Source of the DNA: Actinobacteria bacterium 13_1_40CM_66_12
GTDB lineage: Bacteria > Chloroflexota > Dormibacteria > Dormibacterales > Dormibacteraceae
Direction: 5' to 3'
DNA: 22,137 nt
Assembly (NCBI GenBank): GCA_001917895.1
Contig: MNEW01000063.1
Span: 277 to 22,413 of the forward strand
The notes beneath the pieces were generated by a model that had not been told where the DNA came from, did not search any database, and saw only the letters and a list, made by a program, of their open reading frames with translations. Both the position numbers and the translations under genes were made by a program. Shown piece after piece: positions 13,283 to 21,220 of this stretch. Position 1 is the stretch's first letter, and each line of letters starts with the position of its first letter.

Positions 13283-14496
13283 GCGAAGGCGCACGGAGCG
13301 GGCGCCATCCCGACCGCTTGCTCATGTTCACGACCGTGTTGCTGTGCGGCGCTGGGCTGGTCATGGTCACCAGCGCGAGCGTGGCTTTTGCCTACACGCA
13401 GCACCAATCCGCCTTCTACTACGCGGAGCGGCAGGCGGCCTGGATGCTCATCGGTTTCGCGGGCTTGTTCCTTCTCGGCCGGATCGACTACCGCCGCCTG
13501 CGCCCGCTGGCGCCGGCGGGTGCGGTGGCGGCATTCCTGCTGATGCTGCTGGTCCTGGTGCCGCATCTCGGCGTGACGGTCAACGGCGCACGGCGCTGGT
13601 TCGACGCCGGTCCGTTGGGAACCTTTCAGCCCTCGGAGCTCGGCAAGCTCGCGTTCGTGTTCTTCATCGCCCACTGGATCGATCGCAACGCCGCCCACCT
13701 CGGCGACCTGCGCAAAGGCCTGGTTCCTTTCGTGGCGATGCTCGCGGCCGTGCTCGTCCTTCTTATGCTCCAGAGGGACCTCGGCACGTCCATTGTCATC
13801 GTGGGGATCTTCCTCAGCGCGTATTGGGCGGGCGGAGGTCGTTTCCGCCATATGGTCCTGCTCGTCGGTGGGCTCGGCCTTGCCTTCATCGCTTTGACGC
13901 TCCTGGAGCCCTACCGGTTCGCGCGCCTGACCAACTTCAAGAACCCGTTCGCCGATCCGTTGGGCGCCGGCTTTCAGTCGACGCAGGCCCTGTACAGCCT
14001 CGCGTCGGGAGGTTTCTTCGGCGTCGGCATCGGCCACTCGGTCGAGAAGTACGGGTGGTTGCCCGAGGCGCACACGGACTTCATTTTCGCCATCGTTGGC
14101 GAGGAGACCGGACTGATCGGCACCACCCTGGTCATGGCGGGATTTCTTTTCTTCGCAGTGCGCGGATACCTGGCCTCGCTGCGCGCACCCGACCGTTTCG
14201 GCACCTGCCTGGCCGCGGGGATCACGACCTGGATCGCCTTCGAGGCGTTGATGAACATGGCCACTGTGACCAACACGCTGCCGATCGCCGGCGTGCCGCT
14301 GCCCTTCTTCAGCTACGGGGGCACGGCGGTGGCGACCACGCTGGCTGCGGTCGGCGTGCTGCTGAGCATCGCCCGCTTTGGATCGGGCACCGGATTCGGA
14401 CGGGAAAAGAGGAAGGATGAGGCTTTTGATAGCTGGCGGCGGGACCGGAGGGCACCTCTATCCGGCGCTCGCGGTCGCGCGCGCGTTTCGCGCTGA
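13279..14496 (+). CDS. ftsW: Septal peptidoglycan glycosyltransferase FtsW (SEDS)
   Basis: The 405-residue polytopic protein of the SEDS family polymerises lipid II at the septum with FtsI. Motifs are NGARRWFDAGPLGTFQPSEL with the following KLAFVFF, LMLQRDLGTS, GHSVEKYGWLPEAHTDFIFA with IVGEETG in the large extracellular loop, and PLPFFSYGG near the C-terminus. GTG 13279 overlaps the murD stop (GTGA). The last 27 codons run in a different frame over the start of murG, an 80-nt overlap. This adds a basic tail (WRRDRRAPLSGARGRARVSR) unlike the tight 4-nt joins elsewhere. A recent loss of an earlier stop is a possible cause. Confidence 0.94.
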   Translation: MSEGARSGRHPDRLLMFTTVLLCGAGLVMVTSASVAFAYTQHQSAFYYAERQAAWMLIGFAGLFLLGRIDYRRLRPLAPAGAVAAFLLMLLVLVPHLGVTVNGARRWFDAGPLGTFQPSELGKLAFVFFIAHWIDRNAAHLGDLRKGLVPFVAMLAAVLVLLMLQRDLGTSIVIVGIFLSAYWAGGGRFRHMVLLVGGLGLAFIALTLLEPYRFARLTNFKNPFADPLGAGFQSTQALYSLASGGFFGVGIGHSVEKYGWLPEAHTDFIFAIVGEETGLIGTTLVMAGFLFFAVRGYLASLRAPDRFGTCLAAGITTWIAFEALMNMATVTNTLPIAGVPLPFFSYGGTAVATTLAAVGVLLSIARFGSGTGFGREKRKDEAFDSWRRDRRAPLSGARGRARVSR

Positions 14497-15460
14497 GGAG
14501 CCGGATGGCGCGCTGCTGCTGGTCGGGCGGAAGGGCGGGCCCGAGGAGAGGCTCGTCCCGGCGGCAGGTTTCGACCTGGCGTCCGTCAACGTGCGCGGTT
14601 TCGACCGGGACGCGCTCTGGAAAAATGTCGCTCTCCCCGCGATCATCCCCGCCGCGCTTCGCTCTGGTCTTCGCATCGTCGATCGCTTCCAGCCCGACGT
14701 CGTGCTCGGCATGGGTGGTTACGTGATGGCGCCTGCCGTCGCGGCTGCGCGGATGCGCCGGATCCCGTACGTGCTGCATGAGAAGGACGTCCGCCCGGGA
14801 CTGGCCACGCGTTTCTTCGCCGCCGGCGCCGCCGCGATCTGTACGACGCTGCCGGGAACCGAGAAACGCCTTGGCAACGATCACGTGGAGCTCACGGGTG
14901 TGCCGCTCCGCGAGGGCTTCGAGCCGCGCACGCCGGCGGTGCCGCCAAAACGTCTTCTGGTACTGGGCGGAAGCCAGGGGGCGCGGCACATCAACGAGGC
15001 GGTCTGGGGGGCGCTGGATGAGCTGCGCAAGCGATTCGAGGAGGTCGTTCACGTCGCCGGCCGCCAGGGCGCCGATGGTGTCGCAGCGCACGCGGGCACC
15101 GGTTACCGCGGGCTCACCTTCATCGATGACATGCCCGCGCTGATGGCGGTCGCGGACCTCGTCGTAAGCCGAGCCGGCGTCGGGACGATCGCCGAGGTGA
15201 CGGCGGTCGGCCTGCCCATGGTCCTGGTGCCGGGCACGTTCGGCGGGGGCCACCAGGAGGAGAACGCGAAGGCGATGGTGGACGCCGGCGCCGCGGTGCG
15301 CATCGCGGATGCCGACCTCAGCCCGGCGAGCCTTTTGGCCGCGATCGACGGGCTCAGCGCCGAGAGTCTCCGCGCGATGGCGAAGGCCTCTTCGGCCGCG
15401 GGCCGGCGCGACGCCGCGCAGCGAGTGCTGGCGGTCCTACATGAGGTCGCCGGCAAATGA
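14417..15460 (+). CDS. murG: UDP-GlcNAc:lipid I GlcNAc transferase MurG
   Basis: The 347-residue GT-B glycosyltransferase converts lipid I to lipid II on the inner membrane face. ATG 14417 gives the exact family N-terminus MRLLIAGGGTGGHLYPALA, with GAGGAAGG just upstream; an in-frame extension to 14378 would lie inside ftsW. Further motifs are GMGGYV, LHEKD-x-x-PGLATR (usual HEQN-x-x-PG-x-x-N), LLVLGGSQGARHINEA, SRAGVGTIAEVTA and GGHQEENA. The gene overlaps ftsW by 80 nt and murC by 4 nt (ATGA). Length is typical. Confidence 0.94.
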   Translation: MRLLIAGGGTGGHLYPALAVARAFRAEEPDGALLLVGRKGGPEERLVPAAGFDLASVNVRGFDRDALWKNVALPAIIPAALRSGLRIVDRFQPDVVLGMGGYVMAPAVAAARMRRIPYVLHEKDVRPGLATRFFAAGAAAICTTLPGTEKRLGNDHVELTGVPLREGFEPRTPAVPPKRLLVLGGSQGARHINEAVWGALDELRKRFEEVVHVAGRQGADGVAAHAGTGYRGLTFIDDMPALMAVADLVVSRAGVGTIAEVTAVGLPMVLVPGTFGGGHQEENAKAMVDAGAAVRIADADLSPASLLAAIDGLSAESLRAMAKASSAAGRRDAAQRVLAVLHEVAGK

Positions 15461-16749
15461 AGGTGCACCTCATGGGCATCGGCGGCGCGGGCGTGTCCGC
15501 GCTGGCTCGCGTGTTCCTGGCCAGAGGCGACGAGGTCAGCGGATGCGACGTGAAGGAGTCGGACACGACGGCGGCTCTCGAGGATGCCGGCGTGCGCATC
15601 TTCATCGGCCACGACCCTGAGCACGTCCTCTTCCAGGACCTGCTGGTCTACAGCGGGGCCATCAAAGCTTCACCCGAACTGGATGCGGCGCGGGCGATGG
15701 GCGTGAAGGTGCTCTCACGCGCTGAGATGCTGGCCGAGCTGATCAATGAATCCGATTCGATCGCGGTCGGCGGCAGCGCAGGGAAGACGACCGTGACCCA
15801 CATGACAGGCCACATCCTCACCGAGGCCGGGTTCGATCCCACGGTTCTCGTGGGCGACGGCTCGAGCGCCCGCGCGGGGCGGTCGAAATGGCTGGTCGCC
15901 GAGGTCGATGAGTCCGACGGCACTCTCGTCCTTCACCACCCCAAGCGCGCGATCGTCACCAACATCGAGTTTGACCACCCCGACCACTTCAAAGACGTCG
16001 AAGAGGTGTCGGACCTGTTCGCGCGATTCGTGGCCGGGCTGCCGGCCGACGGCGTCGCCGTCCTCTGTGCCGATGACGAGCGCACGCGCTCGCTGGAAAC
16101 GCCCGCGAAGCGAATCACATACGGCTTCAGCCAGGACGCCGACTATCGCTGTGGTGAGGGCCGCCCATTCGCGATTCATCACGGCGGCCACGAGCTGGGC
16201 AGGGGCAACCTCCGGCAGCCCGGCCGCCACAACGTGCAGAACGCGACCGCTGCCGCCGCGATGGCGCTCGAGCTGGGCGTGAGCTTCGCCGACGTAGCGG
16301 GCGCCCTCGAGCGATTCCCCGGCGCGCACCGGCGGCTGGAGTTTCTCGGCGTGTTCCAGGGCGCGCCGGTCTACGACGACTACGCACACCATCCGACCAA
16401 GGTGCGGGCCACACTTCAAGCGGCGCGTGAGATGAGGCATCGCCGCCTGATCGTTGTTTTTCAACCCCACCGCTTCTCCCGGCTCGCCGCATTGATCCGG
16501 GACTTCTCACGCTCGTTCACGGACGCCGACCGGGTGCTGGTGCTCGACGTTTACAGCGCAGGTGAGGACAACCCGACCGGCATCCAGGCGCGCGACCTGG
16601 CCGACCTGATCCCCAATGGCATCTACGTCGGTTCCTTCGAGCGCGCACGCGAAGCGCTGGAAGGTCTTGTCGGCCGGGACGACGTGCTGCTCTTGATGGG
16701 CGCGGGCGACATCCGAAAGTTGGGCGATGAGCTGGCGCAAAGGGTCTAA
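15457..16749 (+). CDS. murC: UDP-N-acetylmuramate--L-alanine ligase MurC
   Basis: The 430-residue cytoplasmic ligase adds L-Ala to UDP-MurNAc. It starts with the glycine-rich MGIGGAGVSALARV typical of MurC. The ATP loop reads VGGSAGKTTVTHM (residues 104-116); MurC usually has GTHGKTTT, so Thr-His is replaced by Ser-Ala while the Lys and Thr that contact ATP are kept. Later motifs are DESDGT, IVTNIEFDHPDHF, GRHNVQNATAAAA, HRRLE, YDDYAHHPTKV and FQPHRFSR, which are all diagnostic. ATG 15457 overlaps the murG stop (ATGA). The 3' end overlaps the murB start by 23 nt. Confidence 0.93.
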   Translation: MKVHLMGIGGAGVSALARVFLARGDEVSGCDVKESDTTAALEDAGVRIFIGHDPEHVLFQDLLVYSGAIKASPELDAARAMGVKVLSRAEMLAELINESDSIAVGGSAGKTTVTHMTGHILTEAGFDPTVLVGDGSSARAGRSKWLVAEVDESDGTLVLHHPKRAIVTNIEFDHPDHFKDVEEVSDLFARFVAGLPADGVAVLCADDERTRSLETPAKRITYGFSQDADYRCGEGRPFAIHHGGHELGRGNLRQPGRHNVQNATAAAAMALELGVSFADVAGALERFPGAHRRLEFLGVFQGAPVYDDYAHHPTKVRATLQAAREMRHRRLIVVFQPHRFSRLAALIRDFSRSFTDADRVLVLDVYSAGEDNPTGIQARDLADLIPNGIYVGSFERAREALEGLVGRDDVLLLMGAGDIRKLGDELAQRV

Positions 16750-17571
16750 CTTCACCTGGCTGCGCGACCTGCCTGGCGTTCGCCAGGGCGAGCCGCTGGC
16801 CGCGCGCACGTCGTTCGGCATCGGGGGGCCGGCCGAGTTCTTCGCGGAGATGGCCAACCCTCAATCCATCGAGCTCGCGCTGGAAGGATGCCGGCTGCGT
16901 GGCATCCCATATTTCCTGCTTGGCGCGGGAACCAACCTGCTCATCGCGGACGCGGGGATCGAGGGCCTGGTCATCCGGGTCGTCAGCCGCGACTACGAGG
17001 TCGAAGGCACGCGCGTGCGCGCCGGGGCGGGCCTGAAGATGATGCGGCTGGCGAGGATCGTGGCGGACGCGGGATTGCGCGGCTTCGAGTTCGCGATCGG
17101 CGTGCCGGGCACCGTCGGCGGAGCGGTCTACCAGAATGCCGGCTGCTGGGGCAAGGAGCTGCGCGAGGTGCTCGTCGAGGCGCGGGGATTCCAGCCTGGC
17201 GCCGACCGGCGTACGTGGAGCCTGCAAGACCTGCAGCTGGGCTACCGCACGTCGGCACTTCGCGACGGCCCGCTCCACGGCTCCCTCGTCATCGACGCCA
17301 CCATCAAGTTGGAGCGCGGCGACGGGGAGGAGGCCAAGCGCCTGATGGCCAAGCTCACCAGCGAGCGCAATCAGACGCAGCCGATCAAGACCAAGAACTG
17401 CGGGAGCGTGTTCATGAATCCGCCGGGAGACTCGGCGGGAAGGCTGGTCCAGGCCGCCGGTCTGAAAGGGCGGATGTCGCCAAGCTCATCGAACACGCCC
17501 GAGTGGAAGTCATGCGCCGCTTCGGTGTCGAGCTCGTCCGCGAGGTCGAGCTGGTGGGGAGGTGGGATTGA
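16727..17571 (+). pseudogene. murB: UDP-N-acetylenolpyruvoylglucosamine reductase MurB, internally deleted and frameshifted
   Basis: From ATG 16727 the first 248 residues are a good type II MurB: RTSFGIGGPAEFF, LLGAGTNLLI, the FAD-binding block GFEFAIGVPGTVGGAVYQNAG, and KTKNCGSVFMNP with the proton-donor Ser, then GDSAGRLVQAAGLKG. The family then has about 24 residues (F-R-x-GGA-x-VSE-x-HANF-x-VN) before the final helix. Here the sequence jumps at about 17470, in another frame, to ADVAKLIEHARVEV and RFGVELVREVELVG, ending TGA 17569-17571. The conserved Glu of the SE-x-HANF motif is therefore absent. Read straight through, the original frame ends at 17605 with an unrelated Ser-rich tail. The old stop still overlaps the ddl TTG start by 4 nt, so the decay is local. 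Assembly error is possible. Confidence 0.8.
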
Positions 17572-18521
17572 GGATCGCTGTGCTGCGCGGAGGACGTTCC
17601 GCTGAACGAGATGTGTCCTTGCGCTCCGGCGCGCAGGTGGAGAAGGCGCTGCGCGGTCGCGGTCACGATGTGACCGGTATCGATCTCGACTCCGCGACGT
17701 GGGACGTCCTCCGCGACGGCAAATTCGCTTGCGTCTTCAATGCCCTCCACGGCCGGTTTGGTGAGGACGGCACTGTGCAGGGAATGCTCGAGCTGCTCGC
17801 CCTCCCGTACACCGGCTCGGGCGTGCTCGCATCGGCTCTATGCATAGATAAATCGCGCGCCAACGCGGTCATGGCGGGCGCCGGGCTGCACGTGCCGGAG
17901 CACGAGGAGCTGGAGCTGAAGCAGGGCGTGAGCGCGGATCGCGTAGAAAAGTTGGTCGCGCGCTTCGGCCTTCCGCTGGTGGTCAAACCCGTGCGCGAAG
18001 GGTCGACGATCGGCATCACCATTGCACGCGACGCCGAGCAGGTCGCGAGCGGGCTGGTCCTCGCCGCGCGGTACGACCGCCGGGTGATGGTGCAGCGATT
18101 CGTGGTGGGGACGGAGATCACCGTCGGCGTCCTCGCCACACCTGACGTGCAGGTGCTGCCGACGCTGGAGATCGTCAGCGACAACCCCGTGTACGACTAC
18201 GACGCGAAGTACACCCCGGGCAAGTCGCACCACATCATCCCGGCGCGCATCCCGGAGGCGGCGCGCGCCGCGGCCTCTGAGGCGGCCGGCCGCGCGTTCA
18301 CGCTCCTCGGCTGCTCTGGGATGGGACGCGTCGACATCATCGTCGATGCCGGCGGCACGCCATGGCTGCTCGAGGTCAACACCGTCCCGGGGCTCACCGA
18401 GCTCTCGCTGTTGCCTGACGCGTCGCGCGCGGCGGGCATCACTTTCGATGAGCTGTGCCAACGCCTGGTCGACCATGCGGTCGGCCGTCGTCAGCACCAC
18501 GTGGGTCCTGCAGCCGAATGA
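17568..18521 (+). CDS. ddl: D-alanine--D-alanine ligase
   Basis: The 317-residue ATP-grasp enzyme makes the D-Ala-D-Ala used by MurF. It starts MRIAVLRGGRSAERDVSLRSG (family GG-x-S-x-E-x-x-V-S-L-x-S). It contains NALHGRFGEDGTVQG, YTGSGVLASALCIDK, VVKPVREGSTIGI, GRVD and the C-terminal LLEVNTVPGLTELSLLP with the metal-binding Glu and Asn. TTG 17568 was chosen because GGGGAGG lies 6 nt upstream and it overlaps the remnant murB stop (TTGA). GTG 17562 would leave no room for the SD. The TGA overlaps the ftsQ ATG by 4 nt. Confidence 0.94.
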   Translation: MRIAVLRGGRSAERDVSLRSGAQVEKALRGRGHDVTGIDLDSATWDVLRDGKFACVFNALHGRFGEDGTVQGMLELLALPYTGSGVLASALCIDKSRANAVMAGAGLHVPEHEELELKQGVSADRVEKLVARFGLPLVVKPVREGSTIGITIARDAEQVASGLVLAARYDRRVMVQRFVVGTEITVGVLATPDVQVLPTLEIVSDNPVYDYDAKYTPGKSHHIIPARIPEAARAAASEAAGRAFTLLGCSGMGRVDIIVDAGGTPWLLEVNTVPGLTELSLLPDASRAAGITFDELCQRLVDHAVGRRQHHVGPAAE

Positions 18522-19453
18522 GGTTTCGTCGACGTCGATCGCTCCTGCCTCGCGTAGGCCGGCGCCCAAGCCCGGAGGATGCCGCGCCGTTGAAGGGTCA
18601 GCTCTGGACCCGCTCGGAGAGCAACTTGCGTGAGCCCGACGTGCACCCGATGCGCCGGATCATCGCTGCAGGAGTCGCAGTCGTCGAGTGCGCGCTACTC
18701 GGGTGGTTGTGGTTCGGGCCGGCGATGGCGGTCAGGTCGGTCGACATCTCCGGGGCGCACCACCTCAGCACCTCGCAGGTGGCTAGCGCGGCCGGGCTCG
18801 ACCGCAGTGGATCGGTGCTCGCCGTCGATGGCGAATCAGACCGCCAGCGCCTGCTCGGACAGGTGTGGGTGCGCACGGCTTCCGTCGAGCCGCAGCTCGA
18901 CGGCACGGTCGTCGTGAGCATCACCGAGTGGCAGCCGATCGCCGCCTATCACGCGGGGACCGGCAAGCGGTATTTCCTACTGTCGAGCCAGGCGATCGTG
19001 TTGGGACCGGCCGCATCCGCGGGAACGCTGGTCGACATCCAGGGCCCGGCGGGACCGGATCTGAAAAGCGGCGCGCAGGCGCTCGACCCTGCGCTCCTTA
19101 CCGCCCTCGTCAACATCCAACGCGGCTTCCCCGCGCTCATCGGCCAGGAGGTGGCGGGTTTCGTCTTCGATTCCTGCGGCGACCTCACGCTCGTTTCCAA
19201 GAAGGGCTGGAGGGTTTACTTTGGCCGCGTGCTGACGCCCGAGGAATTCACGACGCTGCGCGACAAGCTGTCGGCGCTAAAGGCGATATCGGGCCATGGC
19301 AACGTCGACTACAACTCGACGGACCTCTCCTACGTCAACGTCATGAACCCGGCCGAGCCGGCCGCGGGCTATAAGTCGCGCACACCCGCAACCCCTTCGC
19401 CATCGCCTGGTACGCCTCAGCCTTCGCCGTCACCGGTGCCGACTTGCAAGTAA
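18518..19453 (+). CDS. ftsQ: Cell division protein FtsQ (POTRA domain)
   Basis: The 311-residue bitopic protein has a basic cytoplasmic N-terminus (MRFRRRRSLLPRVGRR) and one membrane helix (about 48-68). A POTRA domain (about 71-142) follows, opening VRSVDISGAHHLS and containing the VEPQLDGTVVVSITEWQP strand pair. The FtsQ beta-domain comes next, with LTLVSKKGWRVYFGR. It ends in a Pro/Ser/Thr-rich tail (about 290-311) that is probably disordered. FtsQ links FtsL/FtsB to the divisome. ATG 18518 overlaps the ddl stop (ATGA). The 3' end overlaps the sbp start by 10 nt. Confidence 0.9.
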   Translation: MRFRRRRSLLPRVGRRPSPEDAAPLKGQLWTRSESNLREPDVHPMRRIIAAGVAVVECALLGWLWFGPAMAVRSVDISGAHHLSTSQVASAAGLDRSGSVLAVDGESDRQRLLGQVWVRTASVEPQLDGTVVVSITEWQPIAAYHAGTGKRYFLLSSQAIVLGPAASAGTLVDIQGPAGPDLKSGAQALDPALLTALVNIQRGFPALIGQEVAGFVFDSCGDLTLVSKKGWRVYFGRVLTPEEFTTLRDKLSALKAISGHGNVDYNSTDLSYVNVMNPAEPAAGYKSRTPATPSPSPGTPQPSPSPVPTCK

Positions 19454-19776
19454 TCGTCGTCGCGATTCTGTTTGCGCTTCTTGGCGTCGTGCTCGGCTTG
19501 ATGTCGCCGCTCACGATTCCCATCGTCTACGCGCGATACACAGCGGTCGCGCTGCTCGCCGCTCTCGACTCCATCTTCGGCGCGTTCAAGGCCTACATCG
19601 CGGGCACCTTCGAGCCGCGCGTCTTCTTCAGCGGGCTCCTGACCAACGCGACCCTGGCGGCGGGTTTGACCTACTTCGGCGACAAGCTGGGAGTCGAGCT
19701 GTACATCGCCGCCATCGTCGCTTTCGGGGTAAGGATCTTCAACAACTTGGGTGCGATCAGGAGGCATTACCTGTAA
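19444..19776 (+). CDS. sbp: Small basic protein Sbp, DUF1290 family
   Basis: The 110-residue membrane protein has about three hydrophobic segments (1-20, 32-50, 84-98). It carries the DUF1290 pattern: an N-terminal helix followed by the Pro-rich turn (LGLMSPLTIPIVYARYTAVALLAALDSIFG), then GAFKAYIAGTFEPRVFFSG and a C-terminal IAAIVAFGVRIFNNLGAIRR. DUF1290 genes sit in dcw clusters of Firmicutes, Actinobacteria and relatives; the function is not established. TTG 19444 starts inside the end of ftsQ (10-nt overlap), and no strong SD is visible. Confidence 0.88.
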   Translation: MQVIVVAILFALLGVVLGLMSPLTIPIVYARYTAVALLAALDSIFGAFKAYIAGTFEPRVFFSGLLTNATLAAGLTYFGDKLGVELYIAAIVAFGVRIFNNLGAIRRHYL

Positions 19777-19861
19777 TCCCAACTATCAACAGGAGGCACA
19801 AGTGCTAGTCCCGGCGCCACGGTGACCCACAAAATCTGGTCCACCAGCGCCCGGGAGCCCT

Positions 19862-19867
19862 TATAAT
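19862..19867 (+). promoter_or_regulatory. -10 element (TATAAT) of a probable ftsAZ promoter
   Basis: A perfect TATAAT lies in the 144-nt spacer between sbp and ftsA, with predicted +1 near 19874. The -35 region (about 19837-19844, TGGTCCAC) is a poor match. The spacer is the only long gap after murF, so ftsA and ftsZ are probably also transcribed independently of the upstream promoter. Confidence 0.5.
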
Positions 19868-19920
19868 CTCGGCAACCCGCCCTTATTACTACTACGTTCC
19901 AGGAGGCGTTCCAGCACACA

Positions 19921-21156
19921 TTGTCGCGGCGGAAGCGATCTGTCGGTCTTGACCTGGGCACGAGCCGGGTCGCCGTCGTCATAGCCGAGTCTGACGAGTC
20001 GAACGGGCCCGTCAGCATCATCGGCGTGGGCGAGAGCCCTTCCGACGGCCTGCGCAAGGGCGTCGTCGTCAACCTCGACAAAACCATCGCGTCCATCCAG
20101 GCCGCGGCCGTCGCTGCCGAACGCATGGCCGGGCAGCGAATCGAGTCGGTCGTCGTGTCGCTCGGTGGCATCCACCTGTGGTCGCAGAACTCGATGGGCG
20201 TCGTCGCCGTCGCGAGCGGCGATCGCGAGATCGGTGAGGACGACGTGCAGCGTGTCGTCGAAGCGTCACGCGCGGTGAGCGTCGCGTCCGACCGCCAGGT
20301 CATCCACGTCATCCCTCGCGCGTACACGGTGGATGGGCAGGACGGCGTCCGCGACGCGATCGGCATGACGGGCCACCGGCTCGAGGTCGAGACGAACATC
20401 ATCACCGGTGCCCAGACCGCGGTCCAGAACGTCATCAAATGCGTGCACGGCGCGGGCTTCGACATCGAAGACGTCGTCTGCTCAGGGCTGGCCGGAGGCG
20501 AAGGCGTCCTGACGGCACAAGAGCTGGACCTGGGCGTCTGCCTGGTCGACATTGGTGCCGGCACGACGGCGGTCGTCGTCTACAACGAAGGCTCCGCGCG
20601 ACACCTCGCGGTACTGCCGGTCGGCGGCAACCACGTGACGAGCGACATAGCCATCGGCCTGAGGACGACCCTCGACGAGGCCGAGAGCTTGAAGCTCAAC
20701 TACGGCCACACGCTGCCCGAGGTCATCGACCATGGCGAGAAGGTCGAGGTGCGCCAGGTCGGTGGCGATCGCATCAACGCCCTGCCGCGGCGCTTCCTGG
20801 CCGAGATCATCGGCCCGCGCATGAAGGAGATCTTCCAGATGGCGCGCGAGGAGGTGCGAAAGAGCGGCTTCGACGGGCTGCTGCCCGCGGGCGTCGTCGT
20901 CACCGGCGGCGGCTCGCGGCTCATGGGCACGACGGATGCGGCCCAGCTCGTGTTCGACACCTCGGTGCGACTGGGCCAGCCAGCCGGAGTGACCGGTCTG
21001 GCGGATCGCGCGCAGGGGCCTTCCTTCGCGGTCTCGGTGGGGCTGGTCAAGTGGGGGTTGAAAGCCCACTCGCGTGCCCACAACAACACCCGGCAGCAGG
21101 TGTCGTTCGGTTCGACCTACCAGAAAACAGTGAGGTGGCTTCGAGATTTTTTCTAG
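19921..21156 (+). CDS. ftsA: Cell division protein FtsA
   Basis: The 411-residue actin-like ATPase tethers FtsZ to the membrane. It has the phosphate-1 strand VGLDLGTSRVAVV, the 1C subdomain (about 85-165, with VVVSLGGIHLWSQNS), LVDIGAGTTAVVVY (phosphate-2), VVTGGGSRLMG, and a C-terminal amphipathic tail KTVRWLRDFF that matches the membrane-targeting helix. TTG 19921 is the only start near the conserved N-terminus. The SD-like AGGAGG (19901-19906) is 14 nt away, unusually far, so initiation may be weak. ftsZ follows after 64 nt. FtsA is absent from most Actinobacteria, which helps place the organism. Confidence 0.93.
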   Translation: MSRRKRSVGLDLGTSRVAVVIAESDESNGPVSIIGVGESPSDGLRKGVVVNLDKTIASIQAAAVAAERMAGQRIESVVVSLGGIHLWSQNSMGVVAVASGDREIGEDDVQRVVEASRAVSVASDRQVIHVIPRAYTVDGQDGVRDAIGMTGHRLEVETNIITGAQTAVQNVIKCVHGAGFDIEDVVCSGLAGGEGVLTAQELDLGVCLVDIGAGTTAVVVYNEGSARHLAVLPVGGNHVTSDIAIGLRTTLDEAESLKLNYGHTLPEVIDHGEKVEVRQVGGDRINALPRRFLAEIIGPRMKEIFQMAREEVRKSGFDGLLPAGVVVTGGGSRLMGTTDAAQLVFDTSVRLGQPAGVTGLADRAQGPSFAVSVGLVKWGLKAHSRAHNNTRQQVSFGSTYQKTVRWLRDFF

Positions 21157-21220
21157 AGAACAGACCCGGAACCAGCTGGAGCTCGCCATAGCTAAAGCAC
21201 ATTTGCACCAGGAGGAAGTC

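Noticed and set aside
19802..19825. Seven-codon mini-ORF (GTG start, AGGAGG 5 nt upstream) between sbp and ftsA
   Set aside because: The SD spacing is excellent, but the ORF is too short to judge and lies upstream of the likely ftsA promoter; it may be the relic of a lost start.
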